Source of the DNA: Prevotellaceae bacterium
GTDB taxonomy: Bacteria; Bacteroidota; Bacteroidia; Bacteroidales; UBA932
Reading direction: 5' to 3'
DNA length: 7,650 nt
NCBI GenBank assembly: GCA_031264875.1
Contig: JAISDK010000097.1
Span: forward strand, 1-7,650
Translations under genes and position numbers: made by a program
Shown: piece after piece, positions 1-5,598 of the stretch
Position numbering within the stretch: the stretch's first letter is position 1
Layout: each line of letters begins with the position of its first letter
The notes under the pieces: generated by a model
Database searches by the model: none
What the model was told of the DNA's origin: nothing
What the model saw: the letters and a program-made list of their open reading frames with translations, nothing else

Positions 1-372
1 TACCTGTGATACGTGGGATACTACTGTCTTTTCGCGATTTACGCGTAGATACAGTTTCTTTTCGATCCAGGACGTCGTACTTTGCAATGTCCTTGCCGAC
101 GCTCGTTGACTCCTGCACAGTATCAGCATATCATCTGCATACCGTACAAATTTGTGTCCGCGTCGCGACAGTTCTCTGTCTAACTCATTCAGCATTATAT
201 TCCCCAACAGTGGGCTTAACGGGCTGTCCTGAGGTACGCCGATTGACGGCGTTTCATGACGTGTCCCGATCATTATCTCTGAGTTCAGAAATTTATGTAT
301 CAGTGAGATTACGCGTCCGTCTTTGACTGTCCTCGATAAAACTTCTACCAGTTTACTCCGATTGACTGTATC
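1..372 (-). pseudogene. Group II intron reverse transcriptase/maturase, N-terminally truncated fragment
   Basis: The frame reads without a stop for 124 codons from 372 to the left edge. The fragment opens with DTVNRSKL, the part of the RT palm that normally follows the DLEKFF block. Next come VKDGRVISLIHKFLN, then GVPQDSPLSPLLGNIMLNEL at about 181-240, then RRGHKFVRYADDM with the catalytic YADD at 130-141. KLYLRVNREKTVVSHVSQV follows at the edge. Order and spacing match RT blocks 3 to 7 of bacterial intron maturases. There is no start codon: upstream of 372 the frame passes into intron RNA sequence, so the finger domain and the first catalytic aspartate region are missing. The usual PQGG of block 4 reads PQDS here. 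The product cannot be a working RT. Whether the thumb and maturase domains survive lies beyond the window. Confidence 0.85.
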
Positions 373-436
373 TTGGTTACTACCTACCTCCGTAACGGAC
401 TTGCACCGCCTAGTTCTATAGTCATGCTCGGCACAC
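373..436 (-). ncRNA. 5' segment of group II intron domain I
   Basis: Read on the minus strand this begins GUGUGCCGAGCAUGAC, then CUAUAG, GGUGCAAGUCCGUUAC and GGAGGUAGGUAGUAACC. The same ordered blocks (GUGUGCC, GCAUG, CUAUAG, GGUGnnAGUCC, GAAGG, AGUAAC) begin the Oceanobacillus iheyensis class IIC intron as I recall it. This supports calling the stretch the start of the ribozyme. The domain stops abruptly at about 372-373, where RT coding sequence begins, so the ribozyme cannot fold or splice from this copy alone. The exact breakpoint is uncertain by a few bases. Confidence 0.7.
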
Positions 437-439
437 CAT

Positions 440-468
440 AAAAAAGAGAGCGTTTTTCAACACTCTCT
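440..468 (-). terminator. Rho-independent terminator of the secG gene cluster
   Basis: On the minus strand AGAGAGTG (468-461) pairs with CGCTCTCT (452-445) through eight base pairs including one G-U, around an 8-nt loop. A run of T follows (444-440). It lies about 43 nt past the secG stop codon, so it should end the sigma-54 activator/lptE/TPR/secG transcript. The intron remnant begins 3 nt beyond the T-run. Confidence 0.8.
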
Positions 469-478
469 CACAATTAAC

Positions 479-513
479 AAATCAAAAATCACTATATGAA
501 AAATCAAAAATCA
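479..513. repeat. Short direct repeat at the end of secG
   Basis: The 13-mer AAATCAAAAATCA occurs at 479-491 and again at 501-513, a 22-nt period, with the second copy covering the secG stop codon. It is A-rich and each copy already contains a shorter repeat, so simple slippage could have made it. I see no function. Confidence 0.5.
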
Positions 514-876
514 ATTATCCGGTGTACCCGTTGTCGAAGCTTCATCATTGTCCGTCGATTCTGATGGAAGACCGGTTACGGGAAGCATTCCCGGCGTATA
601 GGACTGGATACGCTCCTGAACAGGTGAGCGGCGGTTACCGGCAACAACATTGCTCGGTATGGACGCCGACGACAGAAAACAGAAAACAAACAGAGCAACA
701 ACAAGATACCATGTGAATTTCTCAATAAAATCTGCTGTTTGCCGAACCCCGAATGTCTGGTTTCCGGATGCGAAATTTGCAGCCAGTCCTCCTCCCTTTG
801 AGTTTTGTATCAATACTGCAAAAATCATTAATATTCCCACTATAATCAAAAGCACTGCAAAAATCATATATCCCAT
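511..876 (-). CDS. secG: Preprotein translocase subunit SecG
   Basis: SecG is the small inner-membrane partner of SecYE that aids SecA-driven protein export. The 121-residue protein has two hydrophobic segments at about 3-23 and 53-71. The family signature lies between them: LIQNSKGGGLAANF at about 22-35, followed by a loop with QTADFIEKFTWYL leading into the second helix. A polar, Ser/Thr/Asp-rich tail of about 50 residues follows, as is common in Bacteroidetes homologues and longer than in the E. coli protein. The start at 876 puts the first helix at the N-terminus; Met4 is a possible alternative. No Shine-Dalgarno site is visible, which is normal for this phylum. It is the last gene of its cluster: 7 nt separate it from the TPR gene upstream, and a strong terminator lies downstream. 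Confidence 0.93.
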   Translation of the reverse strand: MGYMIFAVLLIIVGILMIFAVLIQNSKGGGLAANFASGNQTFGVRQTADFIEKFTWYLVVALFVFCFLSSASIPSNVVAGNRRSPVQERIQSYTPGMLPVTGLPSESTDNDEASTTGTPDN

Positions 877-883
877 AAAACAG

Positions 884-1498
884 CTATTTTTTTATATCAT
901 TAATCTCATTAATTTTGCCCGCAAAGTAAATACTTTTTTCCGGATTCAGCAAAATTAATTTGTTATAACATTCTATCGTCTGTTCGTAAAGACCCTGCGA
1001 CAGGTATATTTCCGCCAGCGTCTCGCTCGCCAGATCACTGTTGTCCAGAGAAATGTTCAAGTCGTAATTTTGTGATACAGTTTCATTGCAGGGAATAATT
1101 TTTGGAGATTCCTTTATAAAATTAATGATTAAATTGTCCTCGATACTGTTACTGTTATTCTCGAATTTGTCCAAAAATTCACTGGAAAAGTCATCGGAAG
1201 TAAAATATTCGTTACGGAAAGTCAGCAGAGGGTCTTTATTTCCCGAAACAGGATTTTTGTTTGCCGCCTCTTTTTCGAGAAATTTATATAACCGTCTCCT
1301 GTTGGGAATAAAATAAACTGCCAGATGGCACAATTCATTATAGTCCGGTTTGTTTTCGTTCTTATATCCCTTTAGCAGTAAAGTGTATGCAAGAGTAAAC
1401 CATGGGTTTTCGGCCACAAGCGCTTCCAAATCCCTGATTTCACTGTTTCCTACAGGAATATCGAAATTCAGGTATTTCTCTATCAAAGTAAAATCCAT
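884..1498 (-). CDS. Hypothetical protein with a C-terminal tetratricopeptide-like repeat
   Basis: The protein has 204 residues, no signal peptide and no membrane segment, so it is probably cytoplasmic. The C-terminal stretch, about residues 158-191, fits one TPR unit: SETLAEIYLSQGLYEQTIECY followed by a second helix ending in LLNPEK. The N-terminal 80 residues look helical and contain an NPWFTLAY segment. The middle (about 85-150) is Asn/Ser/Asp-rich and probably disordered. One TPR unit suggests a protein-binding role, but no partner can be named. It begins 4 nt after the lptE stop and ends 7 nt before secG, so it is surely cotranscribed with envelope-biogenesis genes. From memory, TPR proteins are common between lptE and secG in Bacteroidetes. 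A role in the envelope pathway is inference from position only. Confidence 0.8.
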   Translation of the reverse strand: MDFTLIEKYLNFDIPVGNSEIRDLEALVAENPWFTLAYTLLLKGYKNENKPDYNELCHLAVYFIPNRRRLYKFLEKEAANKNPVSGNKDPLLTFRNEYFTSDDFSSEFLDKFENNSNSIEDNLIINFIKESPKIIPCNETVSQNYDLNISLDNSDLASETLAEIYLSQGLYEQTIECYNKLILLNPEKSIYFAGKINEINDIKK

Positions 1499-1502
1499 TG
1501 CT

Positions 1503-2009
1503 TTACCAGTTTCCTACGGATGCGTTGAAAATATTTTCGACCAGAGTTTTTGTAATTTCCTCAACCAGCTGTGATTGATATTGCTCTATTGAGGCTTCGC
1601 CCGGAAAATCGCTATATGCCGAAAAATCTTTATCGAAGTTTTGGGTTTCGTCAATTTGATTGACATATTTTACTTTAACCTTTATAGTCAATCGGTTCAG
1701 CGACGCCATTTCGTCGCCTGTAATAGCAGTCGGAGTTATGGCATAGTCTCTGATTTCCCCACTGAACTGTAGATGACCTTCGGAATCGACCTGGGTCAAG
1801 CGTGTCTGACGTGTGAACATATCCTTTAGAGCCTCTGTAAATGTGTTACTAAGAGTAGGATTGACAAGTAATGCCATATTGGGAAAATATGCAATGCTGA
1901 CCGTCTTGACATCAGGCGACAAGTAGCTTTGGTTGAACGAATATATCCCGCATGAACCTAACATCGGGATAAACAGTAGTATTAGATATTTCAATTTATT
2001 CATCTTCAA
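1503..2009 (-). CDS. lptE: LptE-family LPS-assembly lipoprotein
   Basis: LptE is the outer-membrane lipoprotein that plugs and supports the LptD barrel during delivery of lipopolysaccharide to the cell surface. This 168-residue protein opens with a lipoprotein signal: Lys residues, a hydrophobic run LKYLILLFIPM, and the lipobox LGSC with the acylated Cys at residue 20. The mature part starts GIYSFNQSYLSPDVKTVSI and has the alternating, probably beta-rich character of the Bacteroidetes LptE family, with a segment TRLTQVDSEGHLQFSGEIRDY. Length is typical of the family. The annotated start overlaps the 3' end of the sigma-54 regulator gene by 14 nt (8 nt if Met3 is used), indicating translational coupling. 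The assignment rests on the lipobox, size, remembered family resemblance and gene order; LptD is not in the window. Confidence 0.82.
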   Translation of the reverse strand: MKMNKLKYLILLFIPMLGSCGIYSFNQSYLSPDVKTVSIAYFPNMALLVNPTLSNTFTEALKDMFTRQTRLTQVDSEGHLQFSGEIRDYAITPTAITGDEMASLNRLTIKVKVKYVNQIDETQNFDKDFSAYSDFPGEASIEQYQSQLVEEITKTLVENIFNASVGNW

Positions 2010-3174
2010 ATTCCTCTATATCATATTCCTTAATTTTCCGGTATAATGTACGTTCCGAAATGCCAAGCGCTTCGGCAGCCGGTTTTCGACGGTTATTAAA
2101 TTTTTTCAGGACTTTTCGTATAGATTCCTTTTCCTGTGACTGCAGGTTCTGCACCTTTTCGGCGGCGTCGGTATCTGTACGTGGTGTATCTTCCTGATAA
2201 ATCATCGGTTCATTGTCAAAGAACTTATCATATTCCTGAACGGCAATTTCGCCTTTTGACAGTTTGTACATCCATTTTTTCAGTTCGTTAATGTCGTTGC
2301 GCATATCGAAAAGTATTTTGTACAGAAGTTCCCTTTCGGTCGCAAAGTTGTTTGAATCGTCCTTGCCGCGATACAGGACGGGCAAATTGTTGATTACGGG
2401 AAGATATTTGTTCAATTTATCCTTTGTGACATTTCTTTCGGGTTCGATAACGGATATTTGCTCTGTCACATTTTTCAACTGCCTTACATTTCCCGGCCAT
2501 GGATAGTTTTCCAGTTCTATCCGTGCTTCGCTGTCAAGCATAATGGAAGGCATACGATACTTTTCTGCAAAATCGGATGCAAATTTTCTGAACAGCAGAT
2601 GTATGTCTTCTTTACGATCTCTCAGCGACGGGACAATTATCGGAACGGTGTTGAGGCGATAGTACAAGTCTTCGCGAAAACGTTTGTGCTTTATAGCTTC
2701 CTGCAGATTTACATTTGTCGCCGCAATGATTCGCACATTTGTCTTTTGCACTTTCGAGGAACCCACTTTCAGAAATTCACCCGTTTCCAGAACTCTCAGC
2801 AGTCGAACCTGCGTAGATAAGGGCAATTCGGCAACTTCATCCATAAATATTGTGCCGCCGTCGGCAACTTCAAAATAACCTTTCCGTGTCTCCACTGCAC
2901 CTGTAAAAGATCCTTTTTCGTGACCGAACAGTTCCGAGTCGATAGTCCCTTCGGGTATTGCACCACAGTTTACGGCAATATATTGTCCATGTTTGCGAGA
3001 ACTGAACTTGTGTATGATTTTTGGAAACGCTTCCTTTCCTGTTCCGCTTTCTCCGGTTATCAGCACGGACAAATCGGTGGGCGCTACCTGGCATGCAATG
3101 TATATGCCTCGGTCGAGAGACGGAGAAATTCCAATTATATCAAATTGTTGCTTTATATTTTGTATATCCATCAT
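1996..3174 (-). CDS. Sigma-54-dependent transcriptional activator (AAA+ plus Fis-type HTH, no sensor domain)
   Basis: This 392-residue enhancer-binding protein should use ATP hydrolysis to remodel RNA polymerase held by sigma-54 (RpoN). The AAA+ domain fills about residues 12-240. It contains Walker A GESGTGKE (41-48), the sigma-54 contact loop ELFGHEKGSFTGA (81-93, GSFTGA in place of the canonical GAFTGA), Walker B GGTIFMDE with D112 and E113, the arginine-finger region RFREDLYYRLN (165-175), and WPGNVRQL (226-233). A less conserved linker (245-345) leads to a Fis-type helix-turn-helix at about 350-385 (AAEALGISERTLYRKI). No receiver, PAS or GAF domain precedes the AAA+ module, so the signal must be sensed through a partner, the linker or expression level. 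It leads the cluster and overlaps lptE. ATG codons at 3174 and 3171 are both possible starts. No gene symbol is justified. Confidence 0.93.
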   Translation of the reverse strand: MMDIQNIKQQFDIIGISPSLDRGIYIACQVAPTDLSVLITGESGTGKEAFPKIIHKFSSRKHGQYIAVNCGAIPEGTIDSELFGHEKGSFTGAVETRKGYFEVADGGTIFMDEVAELPLSTQVRLLRVLETGEFLKVGSSKVQKTNVRIIAATNVNLQEAIKHKRFREDLYYRLNTVPIIVPSLRDRKEDIHLLFRKFASDFAEKYRMPSIMLDSEARIELENYPWPGNVRQLKNVTEQISVIEPERNVTKDKLNKYLPVINNLPVLYRGKDDSNNFATERELLYKILFDMRNDINELKKWMYKLSKGEIAVQEYDKFFDNEPMIYQEDTPRTDTDAAEKVQNLQSQEKESIRKVLKKFNNRRKPAAEALGISERTLYRKIKEYDIEEFEDE

Positions 3175-3200
3175 TACTTTTCACACGAAAAATAAGGGTG

Positions 3201-3208
3201 CAAATATA
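3201..3208 (-). promoter_or_regulatory. Candidate Bacteroidetes -7 box for the sigma-54 activator/lptE/secG cluster
   Basis: The minus strand carries TATATTTG, a full match to the Bacteroidetes primary-sigma -7 consensus TAnnTTTG, ending about 27 nt before the ATG at 3174. The expected -33 TTTG is not seen; a TTAA stands at the right distance (3228-3231). In AT-rich DNA an 8-mer with two free positions can arise by chance. Confidence 0.45.
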
Positions 3209-3690
3209 GTGATATTTTTAAAATCGTTTAATAATTGCGTTTTTCCCGGGTGCATTTCAATAAATGTTATTGTCGCAAAATCAGTGTCCAATACATCCGG
3301 CGGCTACTTTCGATTCTGCCAAGGAAACGGTCAAAATCGCCTTAAAATTACTGATGAATAAAATTTAAACAGGCTCCAAGGTATTTCCCGATTGTCTGGC
3401 GTTTCCGGTGTTTTATTTCAAAGTTCTGGAACATTGTGTTACTTATACGGAAAATATTGCAGTTTTTTTCGTATTGATTTTACCGGTATCCGTTATGCAA
3501 TGTCAGGGATAAGCTGTAGATTAAACTGCTGATAATTCGATTTTTTAGTCTGCCGCATCTCTGAAAAGACCAAGTATATGTTTGAAAAATCGGAAATATT
3601 GTCAGTATTTGTCCATTTTATCTTTTCAGTGAACAAGAGTTCCCCGATATTAAAATCTGTAAATCCTGGCACGGATATTCAAATATCGCA

Positions 3691-3715
3691 AAGAAAGAAG
3701 ACCGGTATATCCGGC
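3691..3715 (-). terminator. Weak possible terminator after the ECF sigma gene
   Basis: On the minus strand GCCGG (3715-3711) can pair with CCGGT (3705-3701) around ATATA, followed by the T-rich TCTTCTTTCTTT. The stem is only five pairs with one G-U and the T-tract is interrupted. It sits about 40 nt past the ECF stop, where a terminator would be expected. Confidence 0.25.
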
Positions 3716-3755
3716 ACATAACATATATAATATCTTTCAGATTTGCACCCGCACA

Positions 3756-4256
3756 TTATCTGTCATAATCCTTCAGGCCATCCATTAATTTCTGCCTTGA
3801 AAAGAATATCCTGCTTTTAACTGTTCCGATCTTAAGATTCAATGAATCGGCTATTTCCTTATATTTATAGCCGGAAGTATGCATCTTGAACGGAATACGG
3901 AATTCCGGATCCAAAGAATCTATCTTACTGTTAATTTCGTTTGCCGAGAAAGAAGACTCCGGAGTTAATTCGTCGGGACGGCTATTGATAAGAAACTGAT
4001 TGTCGCTTGAATCAAACGTTGTTGCATGCTTTACGCTTTTGCGATAATTATTTATAAACGTATTTCTCATTATTGCAAAAGCCCACGCTCTGAGATTAGT
4101 ATCATCTTCATACTGTTCTCTGTAAATCAGAGCTCTCAGGAAAGTTTCCTGGACTAAATCTTTTGCATCATTCTCATTGGAAGTCAAACTGTATGCAAAA
4201 CGTGTCAGACTGCCTTCCAATTCCAATAAGTCTTTATCGAACTGACTTGTTTTCAT
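3756..4256 (-). CDS. ECF-type RNA polymerase sigma factor
   Basis: This 166-residue protein has the two domains of an extracytoplasmic-function (group 4) sigma-70 factor, which redirects core RNA polymerase to a stress or surface regulon. Region sigma-2 covers about 12-76: the core-binding DAKDLVQETFLRAL (31-43), then the -10-recognising helix NLRAWAFAIMRNTFINNYRK (54-73). An Asn/Ser-rich linker (80-108) leads to sigma-4 at about 110-162, with HTH YKEIADSLNLKIGTVKSRI binding the -35-type element. There is no C-terminal extension. Most Bacteroidetes ECF factors of the SusCD type sit beside a FecR-like anti-sigma gene; none is present here, and no gene follows for 580 bp downstream. The sequence instead resembles the stand-alone ECF factors that recur in Bacteroidales, so control may be at transcription. 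Two candidate promoters lie upstream. The regulon is unknown. Confidence 0.93.
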   Translation of the reverse strand: MKTSQFDKDLLELEGSLTRFAYSLTSNENDAKDLVQETFLRALIYREQYEDDTNLRAWAFAIMRNTFINNYRKSVKHATTFDSSDNQFLINSRPDELTPESSFSANEINSKIDSLDPEFRIPFKMHTSGYKYKEIADSLNLKIGTVKSRIFFSRQKLMDGLKDYDR

Positions 4257-4307
4257 GCTTTTTTATTTTTTTTTATTCATTTTTGTAATCTTAAATTTTT
4301 TCAGATA

Positions 4308-4315
4308 CAAAGATA
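4308..4315 (-). promoter_or_regulatory. Candidate Bacteroidetes -7 box for the ECF sigma gene
   Basis: The minus strand reads TATCTTTG, a match to TAnnTTTG, about 51 nt upstream of the ATG at 4256. No good -33 TTTG is found 19-21 nt upstream; only a TTG (4331-4329), about 13 nt away, is nearby. It overlaps no coding sequence. Confidence 0.45.
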
Positions 4316-4345
4316 CAATTTTTTAAAACAATTCCACGATCCTGC

Positions 4346-4361
4346 TACAAAAATCGTGCCA
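4346..4361 (-). promoter_or_regulatory. Candidate sigma-54 (-24/-12) promoter for the ECF sigma gene
   Basis: The minus strand reads TGGCACG-ATTT-TTGTA. The RpoN consensus is TGGCACG-N4-TTGC(A/T): the -24 half matches perfectly at seven of seven bases, spacing is exact, and the -12 half differs only by T for C in the GC pair. That pair is normally well conserved, so activity is uncertain. If used, transcription would start near 4335, giving a leader of about 78 nt before the ATG at 4256. A sigma-54 activator is encoded downstream on the same strand at 1996-3174. The arms CACGAT (4335-4340) and ATCGTG (4353-4358) form an inverted repeat that overlaps the -24 element. Confidence 0.4.
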
Positions 4362-4460
4362 CGCACGTTAATCTTACAAAATACGTGATATCTTTAAACC
4401 TTACTTGATGTTACAACAACGAAAATTATTAAATGTTCAAAATTCATTCTTAAAAAATAT

Positions 4461-5093
4461 TCAAAATAATTTTAACTGCCAGTTAGTGTTTGTTTTTATA
4501 AAAGTTTTACGGTGATATAATGTAGCTCCTAATTCATAAATAAGTGTGCGATGTTTTTTTGTAGGATATCCCTTGTTTACGTTCCACAGGTATTCGGGAT
4601 ATTCTTCTGCAATTTTCATCATATATTCATCGCGGTATGTTTTTGCCAGAATCGATGCCGCCGCTATGGCAGCATAGGTCGAGTCGCCCTTTACTGCACA
4701 AGTGTGCGGAATATCCTTATAGGGGAAAAATTTGTTTCCATCTACCATAATATGTTCAGGTCTTACGGTCAAGGCGTCCAGCGCACGGTGCATGGCGACT
4801 ATGGTAGCTCTTAATATGTTGATTCTGTCGATTTCCCTGTTGTCGGCACAGGCAACTGCGTAACATATTGCATTTTCTTCGATATATTTCCTCAGTTCGT
4901 CCCGCACAGGCTCTTTTACCTGTTTCGAGTCGTTAAGGTCGGGATGAAAGAAATTTTCCGGCAGAATAACCGCTGCGGCATACACCGGTCCGGCAAGACA
5001 TCCCCGCCCGGCTTCGTCGCATCCGGCTTCAATACGTCCTTCCTGAACTGGATTGATGAGCAATTTTATTTTATTGATAGATTTCCCGGACAA
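4461..5093 (-). CDS. rnhB: Ribonuclease HII
   Basis: RNase HII cuts the RNA strand of RNA-DNA hybrids and nicks DNA at single embedded ribonucleotides, starting ribonucleotide excision repair. The 210-residue protein has the full type-2 signature: CDEAGRGCLAGPV at 25-37 (catalytic D26 and E27, with the GRG motif that senses the 2'-OH), NDSKQ at 54-58, VDGNKF at 117-122 (D118), and KGDSTYAAIAAASILAK at 135-151 followed by D155. All four metal-binding acidic residues are present, and length is normal. The C-terminus ends NWQLKLF; QLKLF resembles the bacterial sliding-clamp-binding pentapeptide QL[SD]LF. The gene starts 2 nt after the stop of the secreted-protein gene, so it is the last member of the operon begun by holA. 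No clear terminator is visible after it. Confidence 0.95.
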   Translation of the reverse strand: MSGKSINKIKLLINPVQEGRIEAGCDEAGRGCLAGPVYAAAVILPENFFHPDLNDSKQVKEPVRDELRKYIEENAICYAVACADNREIDRINILRATIVAMHRALDALTVRPEHIMVDGNKFFPYKDIPHTCAVKGDSTYAAIAAASILAKTYRDEYMMKIAEEYPEYLWNVNKGYPTKKHRTLIYELGATLYHRKTFIKTNTNWQLKLF

Positions 5094-5095
5094 AA

Positions 5096-5572
5096 TTATT
5101 TGCGTTTTAATATGATTATGGCTTCGATACTATATGTTTTGGCAGCATTTTCAATCATTTTGGCTATAAAAGCTTCTCCTCCTGATTTGACATACTGGTC
5201 TTTAATTGTCAGCAGGATTTGTTTTGTCAAGTCGGCGGGGAGGTTTACAGTGAGATTCTCCGATTTGATATTTGCTTTCACTTCGGCGCGCGGAATTTCT
5301 TTTATCATTCCTTCCGACAGTATTATTTTGTTTCCTTCGACACGGTACTTTGTTTTGGTATCTTTCCCCGAAATAAAAACAAAACCGGATTCTGTAAATT
5401 CTACAGGCAATTTCGAAAGGTCGTAATTCTGTATCATGAGATTGAGACTTGGGTCTGTTGTTTCGATTTTCGACATGTTCCATATTCCCCGTATCTCATT
5501 TTTCAGTTTGACGGCTCCGGCTGTTGCCAGCGCCGCAAAAAATAAGACTGTTATTAAAAATAATCGCTTCAT
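5096..5572 (-). CDS. Small secreted protein, possibly lipocalin-like
   Basis: The chosen ATG (5570-5572) gives 158 residues that open with a classic signal peptide, MKRLFLITVLFFAALATAGA, probably cleaved after Ala20. A longer in-frame start at 5773 is possible, but it would overlap the upstream membrane-protein gene and bury the signal peptide, so I reject it. The mature part has GIWNMSKIE at about 29-37 and alternating beta-type segments (EFTESGFVFISG, KYRVEGNKIILSEG, NLTVNLPADL), then a helical end. The G-x-W start and the strand pattern recall small Bacteroidetes lipocalin-like domains, but that is a guess from shape, not a recognised family. It lacks a lipobox, so it is probably periplasmic. 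It lies 26 nt after the membrane-protein gene and 2 nt before rnhB, so it is surely cotranscribed with them. Confidence 0.82.
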   Translation of the reverse strand: MKRLFLITVLFFAALATAGAVKLKNEIRGIWNMSKIETTDPSLNLMIQNYDLSKLPVEFTESGFVFISGKDTKTKYRVEGNKIILSEGMIKEIPRAEVKANIKSENLTVNLPADLTKQILLTIKDQYVKSGGEAFIAKMIENAAKTYSIEAIIILKRK

Positions 5573-5598
5573 ACACACTAAAAATAATGACCGCAAAA

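Larger units (their letters stand above)
1..436 (-). mobile_element. Group II intron remnant (probably class IIC), 5' end present, internally deleted
   Basis: On the minus strand the element starts at 436 with GUGUGCC, the expected GUGYG 5' end of a group II intron. About 64 nt of domain-I-like RNA sequence follow. From 372 downwards the sequence encodes the palm of an intron reverse transcriptase, which runs off the left edge of the window. An intact intron of this type carries several hundred nt of RNA and the RT N-terminus between these two parts, so the copy is internally deleted. The RT resembles class C (IIC) maturases as I remember them, and the position just after a rho-independent terminator is the habitual target of IIC introns. 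Domains V and VI would lie outside the window and cannot be judged. A misassembly joining two copies would look the same. Confidence 0.8.
3175..3755. other. 581-bp intergenic region without a credible gene
   Basis: The stretch lies between two minus-strand genes. The only open frames are one overlapping the activator gene antisense and short random-looking ones; none has a recognisable motif, signal peptide or start context. No tRNA or rRNA signature was seen. It holds the -7 box at 3201-3208, a weak hairpin with a T-rich flank at 3691-3715, and a perfect 14-bp inverted repeat GATATT-CA-AATATC at 3674-3687 next to a TGGCACG at 3666-3672. It may contain a decayed gene or an untranslated RNA, but nothing in it proves either. 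Confidence 0.6.

Noticed and set aside
6..326. Plus-strand open frame of 106 codons
   Set aside because: It is antisense to the reverse transcriptase fragment, whose YADD and other blocks are clear on the minus strand; its own translation shows no motif.
3273..3292. Possible sigma-54 promoter upstream of the activator gene (TTGGACAC...TTTTGC, minus)
   Set aside because: The spacing between GG and GC is 11 nt rather than 10 and the -24 half is imperfect; sigma-54 is strict about this spacing.
2993..3361. Plus-strand open frame reaching from the activator gene into the intergenic region
   Set aside because: Most of it is antisense to the AAA+ Walker A region, and the part past 3174 looks random with no start context or motif.
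3666..3682. TGGCACG on the plus strand as a sigma-54 promoter
   Set aside because: The -12 half reads TTCAA without the GC pair, and no plus-strand gene follows.
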